Source: Zea mays (Eukaryota; Streptophyta; Magnoliopsida; Poales; Poaceae). Taken from it: DNA of 64,000 nucleotides. The notes below the pieces were generated by a model. It was not told the DNA's origin and did not search any database. It worked only from the letters and a program-made list of their open reading frames with translations. Position 1 is the first letter of the stretch. Each line of letters opens with the position of its first letter. The position numbers were made by a program, and so were the translations under genes. The stretch lies in contig NC_050096.1 of assembly GCF_902167145.1 (NCBI RefSeq), forward strand, positions 184,113,825 to 184,177,824, written 5' to 3'. Positions 1 to 11,974 of the stretch are shown here, in pieces.

Positions 1-58
1 CAGCAGTCTCTACCAGCTGAACCTCAGATTCCACAGTGGCTTGCTCGTCTACTCGCAT
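1..58 (-). CDS. Exon-1-like start of an LTR mini-ORF (copy F', partial)
   Basis: An ATG at 58 (minus) opens a frame starting MRVDEQATVE and stays open to the window edge (19 codons plus one base). It matches exon 1 of the mini-ORF in F (60086-60161) at 53 of 58 bases, somewhat better than the flanking LTR. The five differences fall in three codons and all change the amino acid, so this pair gives no evidence for selection on the protein. No function is known to me; coding status is an inference from the F and E copies. Confidence 0.3.
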   Translation of the reverse strand, partial: MRVDEQATVESEVQLVETA

Positions 59-2050
59 CAACACAATACATACATAGCATAGTATAAATTAACGTCACAT
101 CAAACATGCAAATAGAATATACAGTAATAAACTAGACATTAAAATAAGATCACAGGAACTGGAATCATTAAATTTGGAGGTATAGATTTTAAGTTATGGA
201 TTTTCTAATGTTTTATGTGCTTAATACAAGATTAAGTGCTAGATAAATTTTAAATCATCTTTCATGTTAAAACAGAGACACTAATGGTTAGACAATAATA
301 TTATAAAAATTTAGGAACTAGAATGGATCAATTTGGAGTTCATATGCATTTTCTATGAATTAAACAAGTTTCTGCATTTAAATATGTACTAAAAACTATT
401 TTCTAAACTGTTTTTCTGGTTTTATTAATTATCTGGACTGGGTTTCATTTTCTGGAAAACTCAGGGGGTTCTGGGTAAACTCCTACGACTCAGGAAACAG
501 TGTATAGGATGGCGGGTTGGTTTTCAAATACTGGAAGGGCTCTTTTGCAAAAAGTGCAAGCCGAAGGGGTATCCTTCAGTTCTGGCCACAGGATCACGAA
601 CCGAGTGCCTGGATTAGATCGGCAGCCGCACGAACCAGTATGCAACGCGAACCACACGATTTGAAAGGAACAGTTTAGATTTTATTAAGCCAGAGTCACT
701 GAGATCCACCTGATCGGATCCGACGGCTACGGTTTACTCACGCGAAAGGGTATTCGGGGTTCTAATCCTAGCCGTTCGCCAATGGATCGACGACCGAGAT
801 CACCTACTCCATCCCGGCGACAAAACGCGGCGGTGAAATCGCACGGCGCGGCGGCGCCATGACTAGAGAGCACCAAACCCGCACACCAGCGCCTAAAACT
901 TCGAACCCAACGGTGCTACGCGTAGCGGAGAGAGAACCAAGGGAGATGGGGGTAGTTTTACCTCGAATCGGGGCGATGGCTTCTCTGCCCACGCGGTGGC
1001 GCGGTTCCGCGATGGAGGATGAAGTGCAGCGAGAAATTCCGCGGCCACCGTGGACCTTCCGATCCTCCTGACGCCGCGGCTACTTCCACCACGCGCTGAT
1101 GGTGTCTCCAGACCACCGCAATCGACCGAGTAGCGACGGGACGTGGTTTCGGCTTGGCACACGGGGTTTAAGCGCGGCGGCAAATTGGGTTTCGGGCATG
1201 TGACGGCGCAAAAGGGGTGGATGAGGGAAGAAAAGGAGTCGGGGACGATCCTACTTATCTCCACGAGGACTCGGTTCAAGATTGGAGGGAAGGCGCTCCA
1301 GACTTCCGACAATGGCGGCGAGCTCTGCGCGAGGTAGGCGAGGTACGCGCGGGGTTCTGTTTGTGGACGAGGCAGCAACCTGACAAGTGGACCCTGTGCG
1401 GCAGTGAAACAGAGCGTGAGCGAGAGAATGGCCGAGCGCACGGCCCATGCGCGAGGGCGCCTGACGAAGCGGGCCCACCCGGACAGCGACTGGAATACGC
1501 GGACGCGGTCACGGTGTAGAAACCTAGGCTGGCGCGCGCGTAGGGTGGTTTCCTGAGTGGGCCGAATAGGGTAGAATTGGCCCATGAAGCCTTTTTATTC
1601 TTTTCTTTTTATCTTTTCTGTTTTCTGTTTTCTTTTCTTTTTATTTTTTTCCAATTCCCAATTTGAACTTCAAAATATGAGTGTGAAACAGTACCCAAAT
1701 TAAAGGTAAACTTTAATCATACTTGAATGGTTGGGTTTATATTTTCATAAACTTTGTTTTACATTTCATAATATCTCTATCTTCCCCCTTTTTTCTATTT
1801 TCAAATCAATTTTTCGATTTTAGGGTTTACTTTAAATCCTCATCCCATTATCATTACATTTTATTCATATTATTATTGCCTTTAATGTACAAACAAAAAT
1901 CCCAAAATGATGCAATGGTTTATTTGTGTCGTAGAGAAGTTTTACTCATTTTTAAACATGACCAGTCACATGTGATGATAAATGGAGATGCACATATATT
2001 CAAAGGAGACAATTGCTCCTTTTATTCACCCTTACAATTTGAGCATTACA
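1..2050 (-). mobile_element. Partial LTR of a Tekay-like Ty3/gypsy element (copy F'), cut by the window edge
   Basis: Read on the minus strand, this stretch starts TGTAATGCTC at 2050 and aligns along its length with the 5' LTR of element F (58046-61383), which starts TGTAATACTC. Both have an A/T-rich opening of about 450 bases, a GC-rich centre (here about 590-1580) and an A/T-rich part that leads to a shared block at 1-60 (F 60084-60143). The rest of the LTR and any internal region lie beyond position 1. It abuts 8 bases that look like the start of G's 3' LTR, so it probably inserted there; the TSD cannot be checked. Several 60-230 codon open frames in the GC-rich centre have no recognisable protein and are not called. 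Family placement is by similarity to F only. Confidence 0.75.
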
Positions 2051-3397
2051 AGCTTTCAATCTCACCCTTTTTGGTGATTGATGGCAACACAATTAAAGCT
2101 TACACAATAATAAGATTTAAAGCACAAATTTTGAATTCTAAGTTTATAAAATGCTCCCCCTAAATATGTGCTTACATTAAAATCTTAACTTTGGCCTTAA
2201 ATGCCAAAATGCACATACTTAGGCTAATTCGAAGCATTGCTACACCTTAGAACCTGTGGGATGCATTGTGTCAAGAATCAAACCGTGATGCGTATAACAC
2301 ACAAACGCATAGAATCAGAGTTAAACACCAATTGAATAGATATACCACAGAAATATCAACCTACCACTATTCACCATTAAGATACCAAATTAAAACAATT
2401 TTAAAGCACCAGAACCACATGAATATCTATTGCAGGATAAACACAGTAGATACTAAATGATTCATATCAACGGAAGCACTAATTTTGCATTATCACCATA
2501 TAATACAATAAGAAGCATAAGTAGTATCAACAAAACTAACACATTCTTCCTTAAGACTCAAGGAAACCCTTTTAGGATAAGCTTTCCTCTCAGGTTGAGA
2601 TAAGCTTTAATGCATAATTTCTCCCCCTTTGACATCAAACACCAAAACCATATTCAAGCAAGAACATAGAATGATGTCAAGGGACAACAGGGTATTGAGC
2701 AGGTAAATTTTAACACACTAACATTACTCCCCCTTACACATTGAACATATGCAACACAAGCATTTGGAGGAAAGTTAAGATACATATACGCAAAAGATCT
2801 ATACTTCCTTTTGTACCTTTACCATGTTGTGGTGTACTTTCCATCTTGAAAGTTTAATCTCTAGGGAGCTTCTCCACACTTGTGCCTGATCCTTTATCCT
2901 AACCTTTTCTTGTTGCTAAGACACCAAGCTTAGAGCAAGTTATAGTATTGTGGCACAAGATGAAGCTTCTATTCTAGTGATTACCAAAAGATATCAATTG
3001 AAGCAAACTACCACGACTACCAATTGAAAAATCATTACTGTTATAGTTCCATGATATTTAAAGAGAAGCATCTAGTCTCACCTAAATATTATGGAGCATG
3101 AGCAATCTATAAGGATGTAATTACTCAAAACTTAAGATACCAAATACTTGTCTTATGGAGATACCCAAGTCTTGATTGCTTCATTTCCTGCTCATCTTCC
3201 CTTTTCCACCTTGAGACTATATAAGATCACTCAAGAAACAATTAGTCTCAAAAGACACAAGTTATGTGTGCTCCCCCTAAAGTTGTGCATCAAGTATTTG
3301 AATGACTTGCACTTTGCACATTCTAGCTTCCTCAGAACTAGAGGGGATCACAACATATCTTGGTCAAGGCAGACTCTATCAATTTCATCACAAAGAG
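2051..3397 (-). other. G 3' non-coding region with repeated polypurine tracts
   Basis: No credible gene is present. Polypurine-type tracts (C-rich on the plus strand) occur at about 2070-2080, 2151-2160, 2621-2630, 2728-2736 and 3271-3280. The tract next to 2058 is followed on the minus strand by TGAAAGCT, the expected start of the 3' LTR. The spacing resembles the post-pol regions of Sireviruses A, B and C. The region ends at AAGAG (3393-3397), the target duplicated by H. Confidence 0.6.
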
Positions 3398-4265
3398 TGA
3401 TAGAGGACGAGGCCCGATCTTCCGTGAGGTACAATAACTTGATTGGGTGGAGATCTCAACGTTGATGATCCAAGGCTCCGAGCGAACGGCTCCTCGCAAT
3501 CAGTACACCACTGCTCCGTTGGTTATCACCCGTGACACACGAGTGACCTCGCCACAAAGGCTTATCCCTGCAAGCGCAATCAAGAACACAAGCAAGAACA
3601 GAAAGAACGCAATCAAAACTGCATTGATCACGAGGTGGGGTCTCACAAACCGATGAACGACGATACTGTTCGATGACAGATATGATCTAAGCAAAACCCA
3701 AACCTAAATGTGGCAGCGGCTGCTGAATAAATAGAGGATTAGGGCGTGCGTAGCCCTGGACTCGCCCCTAATGGGCTCTGACGCGATACACGGCCCAACG
3801 GCCCAACAGACGGTGTCGCAGCACCAAAACAGAATCTGAATGCTGGCTTGTTTCGACGATTCCCGTTGACTCCGGATGAATTTTAGAGTGGAACCAGTTG
3901 GGTTGGTTAGATAATCTCGTTATCTTTCCATCCATATCCAGTCCGTCGCAATCGGAGTCCGGATGCATCTTGGGCGTCCATTTTAGTGCAGACTGGTCCT
4001 GGAACCCGAGATAGAGTCGCAGCCGACTCGGACTTGATCTCCTTCCTGTTGTGGACGCCCTTGCTCCTCCTCCTCAACACCTTGGCCTTTCCCAAGTCCT
4101 TGCTGGTCCTCTCCAAGGTACCTAATCATCAAAACATCCATGGCCCCAAGCGTAAGCTCTGAAACACAATTGACTAGGGTAGAACGTACCTGGAGATTTA
4201 GCTGTCGTGCACGAGATCGTGTTATCGGTCCATTCATTCTATATATAGAAGTGATGTCCTCATCA
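3398..4265 (-). repeat. 3' LTR of element H
   Basis: This 868-base LTR is bounded by TGATAGAGG (plus-strand left end) and CCTCATCA. It matches 10054-10920 with about 18 visible differences and a few single-base indels. Its first roughly 283 bases (minus strand) are also the last part of the polyprotein frame, which stops at 3983. A TATA-like string, CTATATATAG, lies near 4238-4248. Confidence 0.85.
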
Positions 4266-7200
4266 TCCTCCTCCTCTTGAATTGGAGTCGTCCTCGACTC
4301 GGCCTCATCTTCGTCACCCATATATGGCTTCAAATCTGAAATGTTAAAGGTGGAACTAACCCCAAAATCTGGCGGCAACTCAAGTGTATATGCATTATCA
4401 TTAATTTTTGCAAGAACTTTATAAGGACCTGCAGCTCGTGGCATAAGTTTAGACTTTCTCAAATCAGGAAACCTATCCTTTCTCAAATGAACCCACACCA
4501 AGTCACCAGGTTCCAATTTCATTTCCTTCCTACCTTTATTAGCAGCAATACGATACTTTTCATTCATCTTTTCAATTTGCAACTTAGTTGTTTCATGTAA
4601 CTTAAGAATAAATTCAGAACGTTGTGTAGCATCCAAGTTCACTATTTCAGAAGGTGGTAAAGGTAGCAAATCAATTGGGGCACGAGGATTAAAACCATAT
4701 ACTACCATAAATGGACTAAGCTTGGTTGTGGAATGAATCGATCTATTATAAGCAAACTCAATATGTGGCAAACATTCCTCCCACAACCTCAAATTATCCT
4801 TCAAAATAGCCCGCAACATGGTAGATAAAGTGCGATTAACAACCTCTGTTTGCCCGTCAGTTTGGGGATGACAAGTAGTAGAAAACAACAACTTTGTTCC
4901 CAATTTAAACCACAAAGTTCTCCAAAAATGACTTAAAAATTTAGCATCCCTATCAGAAACAATAGTATTTGGCACACCATGCAAACGCACAATCTCAGTG
5001 AAGAACAAATCAGCAATATGTGAAGCATTATCAGTTTTGTGACAGGGTATAAAATGTGCCATCTTTGAAAAACGATCGACAATGACAAAAACACTATCAC
5101 TCCCCCTCTTTGTTCTAGGCAATCCCAAAACAAAATCCATAGAAATATCCTCCCAAGGTGCACGAGGAACAGGAAGAGGCAAATAAAGACCATGGGGGTT
5201 AAGTCGGGACTTAGCTTTGTTGCACGTGGTGCAACGAGAGACGTAGCGCTCAACATCACGCCGCATCCGAGGCCAATAGAAGTGAGTAAACAACACATCC
5301 TCAGTCTTCTTAACACCAAAATGTCCCATCAAGCCACCTCCATGTGCTTCCTGCAAGAGTAGAAGACGAACAGAGCTAGCTGGAACACACAACTTGTTAG
5401 CACGGTAGAGAAGGCCTTCACGCAGCATAAATTTTTGCCACGTTCTTCCCTCTCTGCAATTTTCAAAAGCATCTTTGAAGTCCAAATCAGCAGCATATAA
5501 TTCCTTTATAGTCTCCAAACCAAATATTTTATGATTAAGTTGGGACAGCATAGTATAACGTCTAGATAGAGCATCAGCAATTACATTATCCTTTCCTTTT
5601 TTATGCTTAATAATGTAAGGAAATGATTCTATGAATTCAATCCCTTAAGATACTTCAAAGATTCATGATCCGAATGTATGACAAATTCTTTAGACCATAG
5701 ATAATGTTGCCAAGTTTGTAAAACTCGTACTAAAGCATATAATTCTTTGTCATATGTAGAATAATTCAGAGTTGGACCATTCAATTTTTCACTAAAGAAA
5801 GCAACAGGTTTACCTCCTTGAATGAGCACTCCTCCAATCCCAATGCCGCTCGCATCACACTCGAGCTCGAATGTCTTGTCAAAATCAGGAAGTTGCAGCA
5901 GTGGTGCTTGTGTGAGCTTCGACTTGAGGGCATCAAAGGCTTGCTGTTGTGATGGTCCCCAACGAAACGACACTCCATTCTTTGTCAACTCGTGGAGAGG
6001 TGCTGCAATGGTGCTGAAATCACGCACAAATCGCCTGTAGAATCCTGCAAGACCAAGAAAACTTCGAACCTGCGTGACCGTGGTTGGAACTGGCCAGCTC
6101 GTGATGGCAACAATTTTTGCCTCATCCATCTCAATGCCCTGCGATGTCACAACATATCCAAGAAAAGACACACGATCGGTGCTGAAGGTGCACTTCTCAA
6201 GGTTACCAAATAAACGTGCATCACGCAAAACATCAAAAACAACACGCAAATGTTCAATATGATCATCATGAGACTTACTATAGATAAGAATATCATCAAA
6301 ATATACCACCACAAATTTACCAATGAAAGCACGTAAAACCTCGTTCATCAATCTCATGAAAGTGCTAGGCGCATTAGTTAACCCAAAAGGCATGACTAAC
6401 CACTCATAAAGACCGAACTTAGTTTTAAATGCAGTTTTCCATTCATCACCTAAAGACATACGAATCTGGTGGTATCCACTACGCAAGTCAATTTTAGAGA
6501 AAACAATAGAACCATTTAATTCATCAAGCATGTCATCCAATCTAGGAATAGGATATCTATACCGAATTGTGATGTTATTAATGGCTCTACAATCAACACA
6601 CATGCGCCAAGTGCCATCTTTTTTAGGAACCAAAAGAACAGGAACAGAACAAGGACTAAGGCTCTCACGAATGTACCCGCGGTCCAGAAGGTCTTGGACC
6701 TGGCGCTGAATCTCCTTAGTCTCCTCGGGGTTGGTCCTGTAGGCAGCACGGTTGGGCAAGCTCGCCCCTGGAATTAAATCAATCTTGTGCTCAATGCCTC
6801 GCACAGGTGGCAATCTAGGGGGTATCTCGGAGGGAAACACATCCATATACTCTTGCAAAAGGTTAGCAATAGCAGGTGGCAAGACAATAGATGTATCATC
6901 AATGGAATAGAAAGCATTTTTGCACACTAAGGCATAGCAAAGTCCAAGAGAGGCATGTAACTCATCAAGATCAGATTTAGTGGCTAGCAAAGTAGGAGTT
7001 TTTAACTTAATAGGTTGCTGATTTTCAGAGTTCAAAACACCTTTTTGCTTAGCATTAGTCTTTTTCTCATGTTCAAAGTGGACAATCTCAGTGGGAGTCA
7101 TAGGAAGCAACACAATTTTCTTTCCCTTGTGCTTAAAAGTATATTTATTAGATCTACCATGGTGAATAGCATCAGTATCAAACTCCCAAGGACGTCCCAG

Positions 7201-8748
7201 TAAAAGAGAGCAAGCATCCATAGTCACCACATCGAAATCAGCAAAGTCATGGTAAGAGCCAATAGAAAAATGCACCCTTGCTGTTTTTGTTACCTTGAAC
7301 TTACCGCTGTTGTTAAACCATTGAATGTGATAAGGGTGGGGATGCTCTCGTGTGGTCAAGCCAAGCTTCTTGACCACCTCAACGTTCACCAAGTTGTTGC
7401 AGCTACCACCGTCAATGATGGTATGTACACGGCAGTCCTTGACGATGAGGAACATGTTGAAAAGGTTGTGGCGCTGTCTGTTGTCGTCGTCACTAGCCGT
7501 GGTACTCAAAGCTCGTTGCACAATCAAGGCCTTATAGGTCTCGGTCGCTGTTGTACCAAGAACCTCTTCATAACCATCATAAGTCTCTGCAATGTTAGCT
7601 CCAACAGTATCTTCATCTTCAACATCAGAAGCACTAACATACCCACCATCACCAGTAGCAATGTATGCCCGTTTGCTGGGGCAATCTCGCTGAATATGAC
7701 CAAGTCCCTGGCAGCGGTGGCACTTGATGTCGGAGGAGCGGCCTGTGGAAGAGGTGGTTGTAACAGGTTTTGCTGCAACACCCGAAGGTACAGTGGATGA
7801 TGTGGACGTCCGTACGCCCGAAGATGATGACGCCTTGGCTGGCGCCGGCGGCTGGCGTGGAGCGAAAGTGCTGCTCCTCCGTTGTTGACGACCCTGCAAT
7901 TCTTTTTCTGCCAACATAGAAAGATGGAACAAGCGTTGTATAGAATGATATTCTTTATAATCAACAATATCCTGAATCTCCCGCCTCAATCCCCCATAAA
8001 ACCTAACCATTTGATCCTTCGGATCCTCAACTACCCCACATCGTAGCATACCTTTCTGAAGTTCTTGGTAGTATTCCTGTACCGACATGTCTCCCTGATC
8101 TAAGCGTTGCAATTTTTTTCGAAGATCATGTCTATAAGAAGGGGGAACAAAGCGAGCTCGCATCTCCTCTTTTAACGCATTCCATGTTTGTGGTGCAGCA
8201 CGTGTGTTAACAAGTTCATTCCACCAAATGATAGCAAAATCTCTAAATTCACTAGTGGCTTGTCTAACCCTATGCTGCTCAGGAACAAGATGGGAATTAA
8301 ATTTTTGTTCTACCGTCATCTCCCAGTCTAAGTAAGCTTCAACATCATAAGAACCCATGAACGGTGGAATAGAAAACTTAATCTTAGCAAATGGATCATG
8401 GTCTGGTTCAGGATTATGATGACGATGTCTACCATTACCTCCCATACCTTGTCGATTACGTGCGAGGCGTTGTCGCAGCGGTGCATAAACATCGTCGTCG
8501 TCCACAGGAGAGTGAGCTGGGGCTGGAGTTGGTGGTGGTGGACGAGCCTCCAGTACGTCCATGCGTGTAACAAGTTCAGCAACTCGTCGATCAAGCTGCT
8601 CATAGGATGTCGAGGCAGAGTCCTGGTATTTTTTAAAAGCTTCAGTCATCGCGCGCATCATCTCCTTCAATTCCATTTGAGAGACACAGTCATCGTCGTT
8701 AAGTTTAGGCCCCTTGTCCTTGTCCATTTGATTCTTTGGTCCTGTCAT
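3983..8748 (-). pseudogene. gag-pol: H gag-pol polyprotein, broken by one internal deletion
   Basis: The ATG at 8748 is preferred over an in-frame one at 8781 because it has the better context and starts MTGPKNQ. Counting from 8781, the frame encodes a gag core (about 130-300), a CCHC knuckle [14 protein letters not shown] (354-367), a protease-like IIDGGS (D457), reverse transcriptase (about 690-860, YFDD at 827-830) and RNase H (about 930-1040). The frame then stops at 5629. A second frame (5551-3983) carries the rest: integrase HHCC, the D,D-35-E core with YHPQTDGQ-like CHPQTDGQ, and a C-terminus with GPITRSRARQ. Around 5640 the expected stretch between LKYLKG and EFIESF is missing about 40 bases, which shifts the frame. 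The frame crosses the LTR boundary at 4265 and ends 94 codons inside it. The element looks otherwise well preserved, but this copy cannot make a full pol product. Confidence 0.85.
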
Positions 8749-10053
8749 TGTTAGCACAAAACAGAGACAAAAATGCAACAAACAATGTGAACCCTACAAC
8801 TATCTCTCAGGGTGGTGGTGGAGGTGGAACACAAGTTATGAAGCGTCTTACCCCGCTCTTACAAGGTTCTTACTAGCACTGCAGGTGGCAAACGGTGACC
8901 GGTGTGACTGTCCAACGAGCGTGGGTGTAATTGCAAAGGAGTACCTGTTCTGCTCGAGAGAAAGGTGGAGCTTTGGGAAGGCTGACTAAATATATATATG
9001 TGGCACACAAGTCAGTAACAGATAGCAATGCTGAATAAGTGTCCAAAGTACTCGTCCTAGTTGCTGGCCTAGAGAATGTATTAGCACAGTTGGAGGAAGA
9101 CACAAAGGAGGTGACAAGGATCTAGGAACAGCAAGGTAACAAGTTGGAATGAAAAACAATCACAGAGGTGCACAGATCAATGGTGTTCCTGCTTATGCGC
9201 ACTCTTTTTCTCTTTTTTCTCTGATTTTTTTTCTTCTTCATTTTTTTTTCTTTGTTTTGTGCGGCTTTTTTGTTTTGCACTTGCCTTTTTATATTCCCCT
9301 TTCTTTACAAGAGTGCCGCAAAAACAAGATATAACACAAGACTATCAAAAAAATTCTCGTCTGTCTATCACAGATTTTCTGCTCTAACTTCAACAGACTG
9401 TTTGACAAATTTAGAGACCCGACACTCAAAAACTCAAAACACAAAAGTTGTAGGTCTTCTTTTTCTCTTTCTTTTGGATATATGGATCGCCTATTTTGGA
9501 TAAAATAAGTGAGAGATATTGACCCCGAAATACAGACTGGTCCGAAATTTCAGGATCACAAATAGATTTACTTCTAGGATAGATAACTCCTCGATAATGA
9601 TATTTTCTGGAAATCTCGTAAATATAAAAGTTGTATATAATTTTCTAAGCTTTCCAGAAAGTACAAGAACACTAAATTCCGAGTTCATATGCGAGAGTTA
9701 TGATCAAAATACCGAACTAGATAGAAACTAATCTGATAAGGACGTGATGATGAGATAAAATAGGATCGGTTAGGATCGGTTTTGTAGATGGGATCTGTTT
9801 TGGAGGTCGATTTTGTAGGATGGAAAGGATCAAACTGAACCAAAACAAATCTAAACCAGCAACCAAACTCAACCTAGGACACAAACTCAGAACTGCGGAC
9901 TCCAAAACTGAATTGTGCAAAGGCTAAGGCGATGGTTTTAGGTCAGGATAAACAGATCGTAATTTTTTGGCTTTTTTGTGGGTTATAGGACGAACAAAAT
10001 AAATCTAATGGTAGGATTGTACCTCACAGGCAACCTGGAATCTTGATACCACT
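8749..10053 (-). other. H 5' leader with primer-binding site
   Basis: This is a non-coding leader between the 5' LTR and gag. On the minus strand TGGTATCAAGA follows the LTR after one or two bases (10041-10052), which resembles a primer site for initiator Met tRNA (TGGTATCAGAG) with a mismatch. The rest is T-rich and A-rich sequence without a supported gene; short open frames here show no homology I recognise. Confidence 0.6.
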
Positions 10054-10920
10054 TGATAGAGGACGAGGTCCGATCTTCCGTGAGGTACGATAACTTGATT
10101 GGGTGGAGATCTCGACGTTGATGATCCAAGGCTCCGAGCGAACGGCTCCTCACAATCACTACACCACTGCTCCGTTGGTTATCACCCGTGACACACGAGT
10201 GACCTCGCCACGAAGGCTTATCCCTGCAAGCGCAATTAAGAACACAAGCAAGAACAGGAAGAACGCAATCAAAACTGCATTGATCACGAGGTGGGGTCTC
10301 ACAAACCGATGAACGACGATACTGTTCGATGACAGATATGATCTAAGCAAAACCCAAACCTAAATGTGGTGGCGGCTGCTGAATAAATAGAGATTAGGGC
10401 GTGCGTAGCCCTGGACTCGCCCCTAATGGGCTCTGACGCGATACACGGCCCAACGGCCCAACAGACGGTGTCGCAGCACCAAAACAGAATCTGAACGCTG
10501 GCTTGTTTCGACGATTCCCGTTGACTCCAGATGAATTTTAGAGTGGAACCAGTTGGGTTGGTTAGATAATCTTGTTATCTTTCCAACCATATCCAGTCCG
10601 TCGCAATCGGAGTCCGGATGCATCTTGGGCGTCCATTTTAGTGCAGACTGGTCCTGGAACCCGAGATAGAGTCGCAGCCGACTCGGACTTGATCTCCTTC
10701 CTGTTGTGGACGCCCTTGCTGCTCCTCCTCAACACCTTGGCCTTTCCCAAGTCCTTGCTGGTCCTCTCCAAGGTACCTAATCATCAAAACATCCATGGCC
10801 CCAAGCGTAAGCTCTAAAACACAATTGACTAGGGTAGAACGTACCTGGAGATTTAGCTATCGTGCACGAGATCGTGTTATCGGTCCATTCATTCTATATA
10901 TAGAAGTGATGTCCTCATCA
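10054..10920 (-). repeat. 5' LTR of element H
   Basis: This 867-base partner of 3398-4265 directly abuts the duplicated target AAGAG (10921-10925). It includes the TATA-like CTATATATAG near 10893-10903, only some 20-30 bases from the LTR start. If that is the promoter, U3 would be unusually short. Confidence 0.85.
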
Positions 10921-10925
10921 AAGAG

Positions 10926-11974
10926 ATACCAATTGAATAGTTGATTTAATACAACAATGCATGCCTCAAGGAGTATAACATTTTACAAGCAACCTAGGCA
11001 TGCTTCATACATGATAATCATTGCACCACATATACCAATTGAAAACGACAAGATCATGCATATAAAGCGCAATGTCTAAGTACACCATGATTAAGAAGGT
11101 TCCTTAGGTACACCAAAAGAAACAATATTTTAAAGTAAGGAGCATCTAAGCCAAGATACTACAATTCAGAGGCAAGAACATAGCTGTGATCACAATCAAT
11201 GGAACTTCAAGATATGAGATTGCATAGTTCCATTCTCCATACCTTTGCCTTTTACCTGAATACCATGAGATCCATTCTTTTAGGTAGTGTAGAGTGAGAG
11301 CACCTGTTGTCACCAATTTAGGGCTCCTTTTGCTCATGCACCTCATAACTCAAGAAGGTGCATTAGTGGCACAACATGGATTTGGTATACACACAGTATC
11401 AAAATTGGGTAATTATGTGAACATGGACTAAACAAGATGTCATGCTTGCACATAGGTTAATCATTAAAGACAATAGCATGTCTTACAAAAGGATACAAGT
11501 TTATCCATTAACACAAAAAGAGTTAATCATAGTGAATATATCGATTGAAAAGCTACCCATTGAATGATTCAAAAGATAACATATAGAACACACAATCATG
11601 ATTAAGCAAGCATCATTATGAACCATTGATAACATAGGCAATCTCAAAAGCATAACTACTCCAAGGATAGGTAGCACAACAAACCAACTTAAGAGCAATA
11701 CTGATTTGCAATAATGTACTTAAGATACCCAGGTACCGTCCTTTGGAGAGCAAGTTGCATATTCTCATCAAGGTACTTTGCTTGATTCACCAATAATGAT
11801 TCAAGACCTCTACAACTTATTTAACTTGAGATGAACATGGGATTAGAACTGCACAATCATTCAACCTTGGGTCAATGAATAGACAATAAAAATCAACAGC
11901 TTAAACATAGAGTTTGAATTAACCATCTTAAGCTCTCCCATGGTCTCCAGTCCATCTCGAGGCACCTGCATGGT
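10926..11974 (-). other. G internal region downstream of gag, no recognisable pol
   Basis: This stretch joins to 2051-3397 once H is removed. I could not recognise protease, integrase, reverse transcriptase or RNase H motifs on either strand. Two short minus-strand frames (11146-11346, 11501-11698) have no familiar features and are probably chance. The sequence is A/T-rich. Confidence 0.55.

Larger units (their letters stand above)
3398..10920 (-). mobile_element. Element H: CRM-like Ty3/gypsy chromovirus, full-length, inserted in G
   Basis: LTRs at 3398-4265 and 10054-10920 bound the element, and a 5-base TSD, AAGAG, flanks it at 3393-3397 and 10921-10925. On the minus strand each LTR starts TGATGAGGACAT, which I recognise as typical of maize centromeric retrotransposons (CRM). 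The single gag-pol frame has gag, a zinc knuckle, protease, reverse transcriptase, RNase H and integrase in gypsy order. The protein resembles CRM polyproteins as I remember them, including a C-terminus that runs into the LTR. About 18 substitutions separate the two LTRs by eye. A CRM-like element hints at, but does not prove, a centromere-near location, since some CRM groups are dispersed. Confidence 0.8.

Noticed and set aside
893..1585. 230-codon minus-strand ORF in the GC-rich LTR centre of F'
   Set aside because: GC-rich sequence with few stops. The matching part of F has no equivalent protein, and no domain is recognisable. The same applies to 17612-18124 and 58771-59280.
1723..2163. 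146-codon ORF with hydrophobic N-terminus
   Set aside because: It spans the junction of the F' LTR (to 2050) and G, so it cannot be an ancestral gene.
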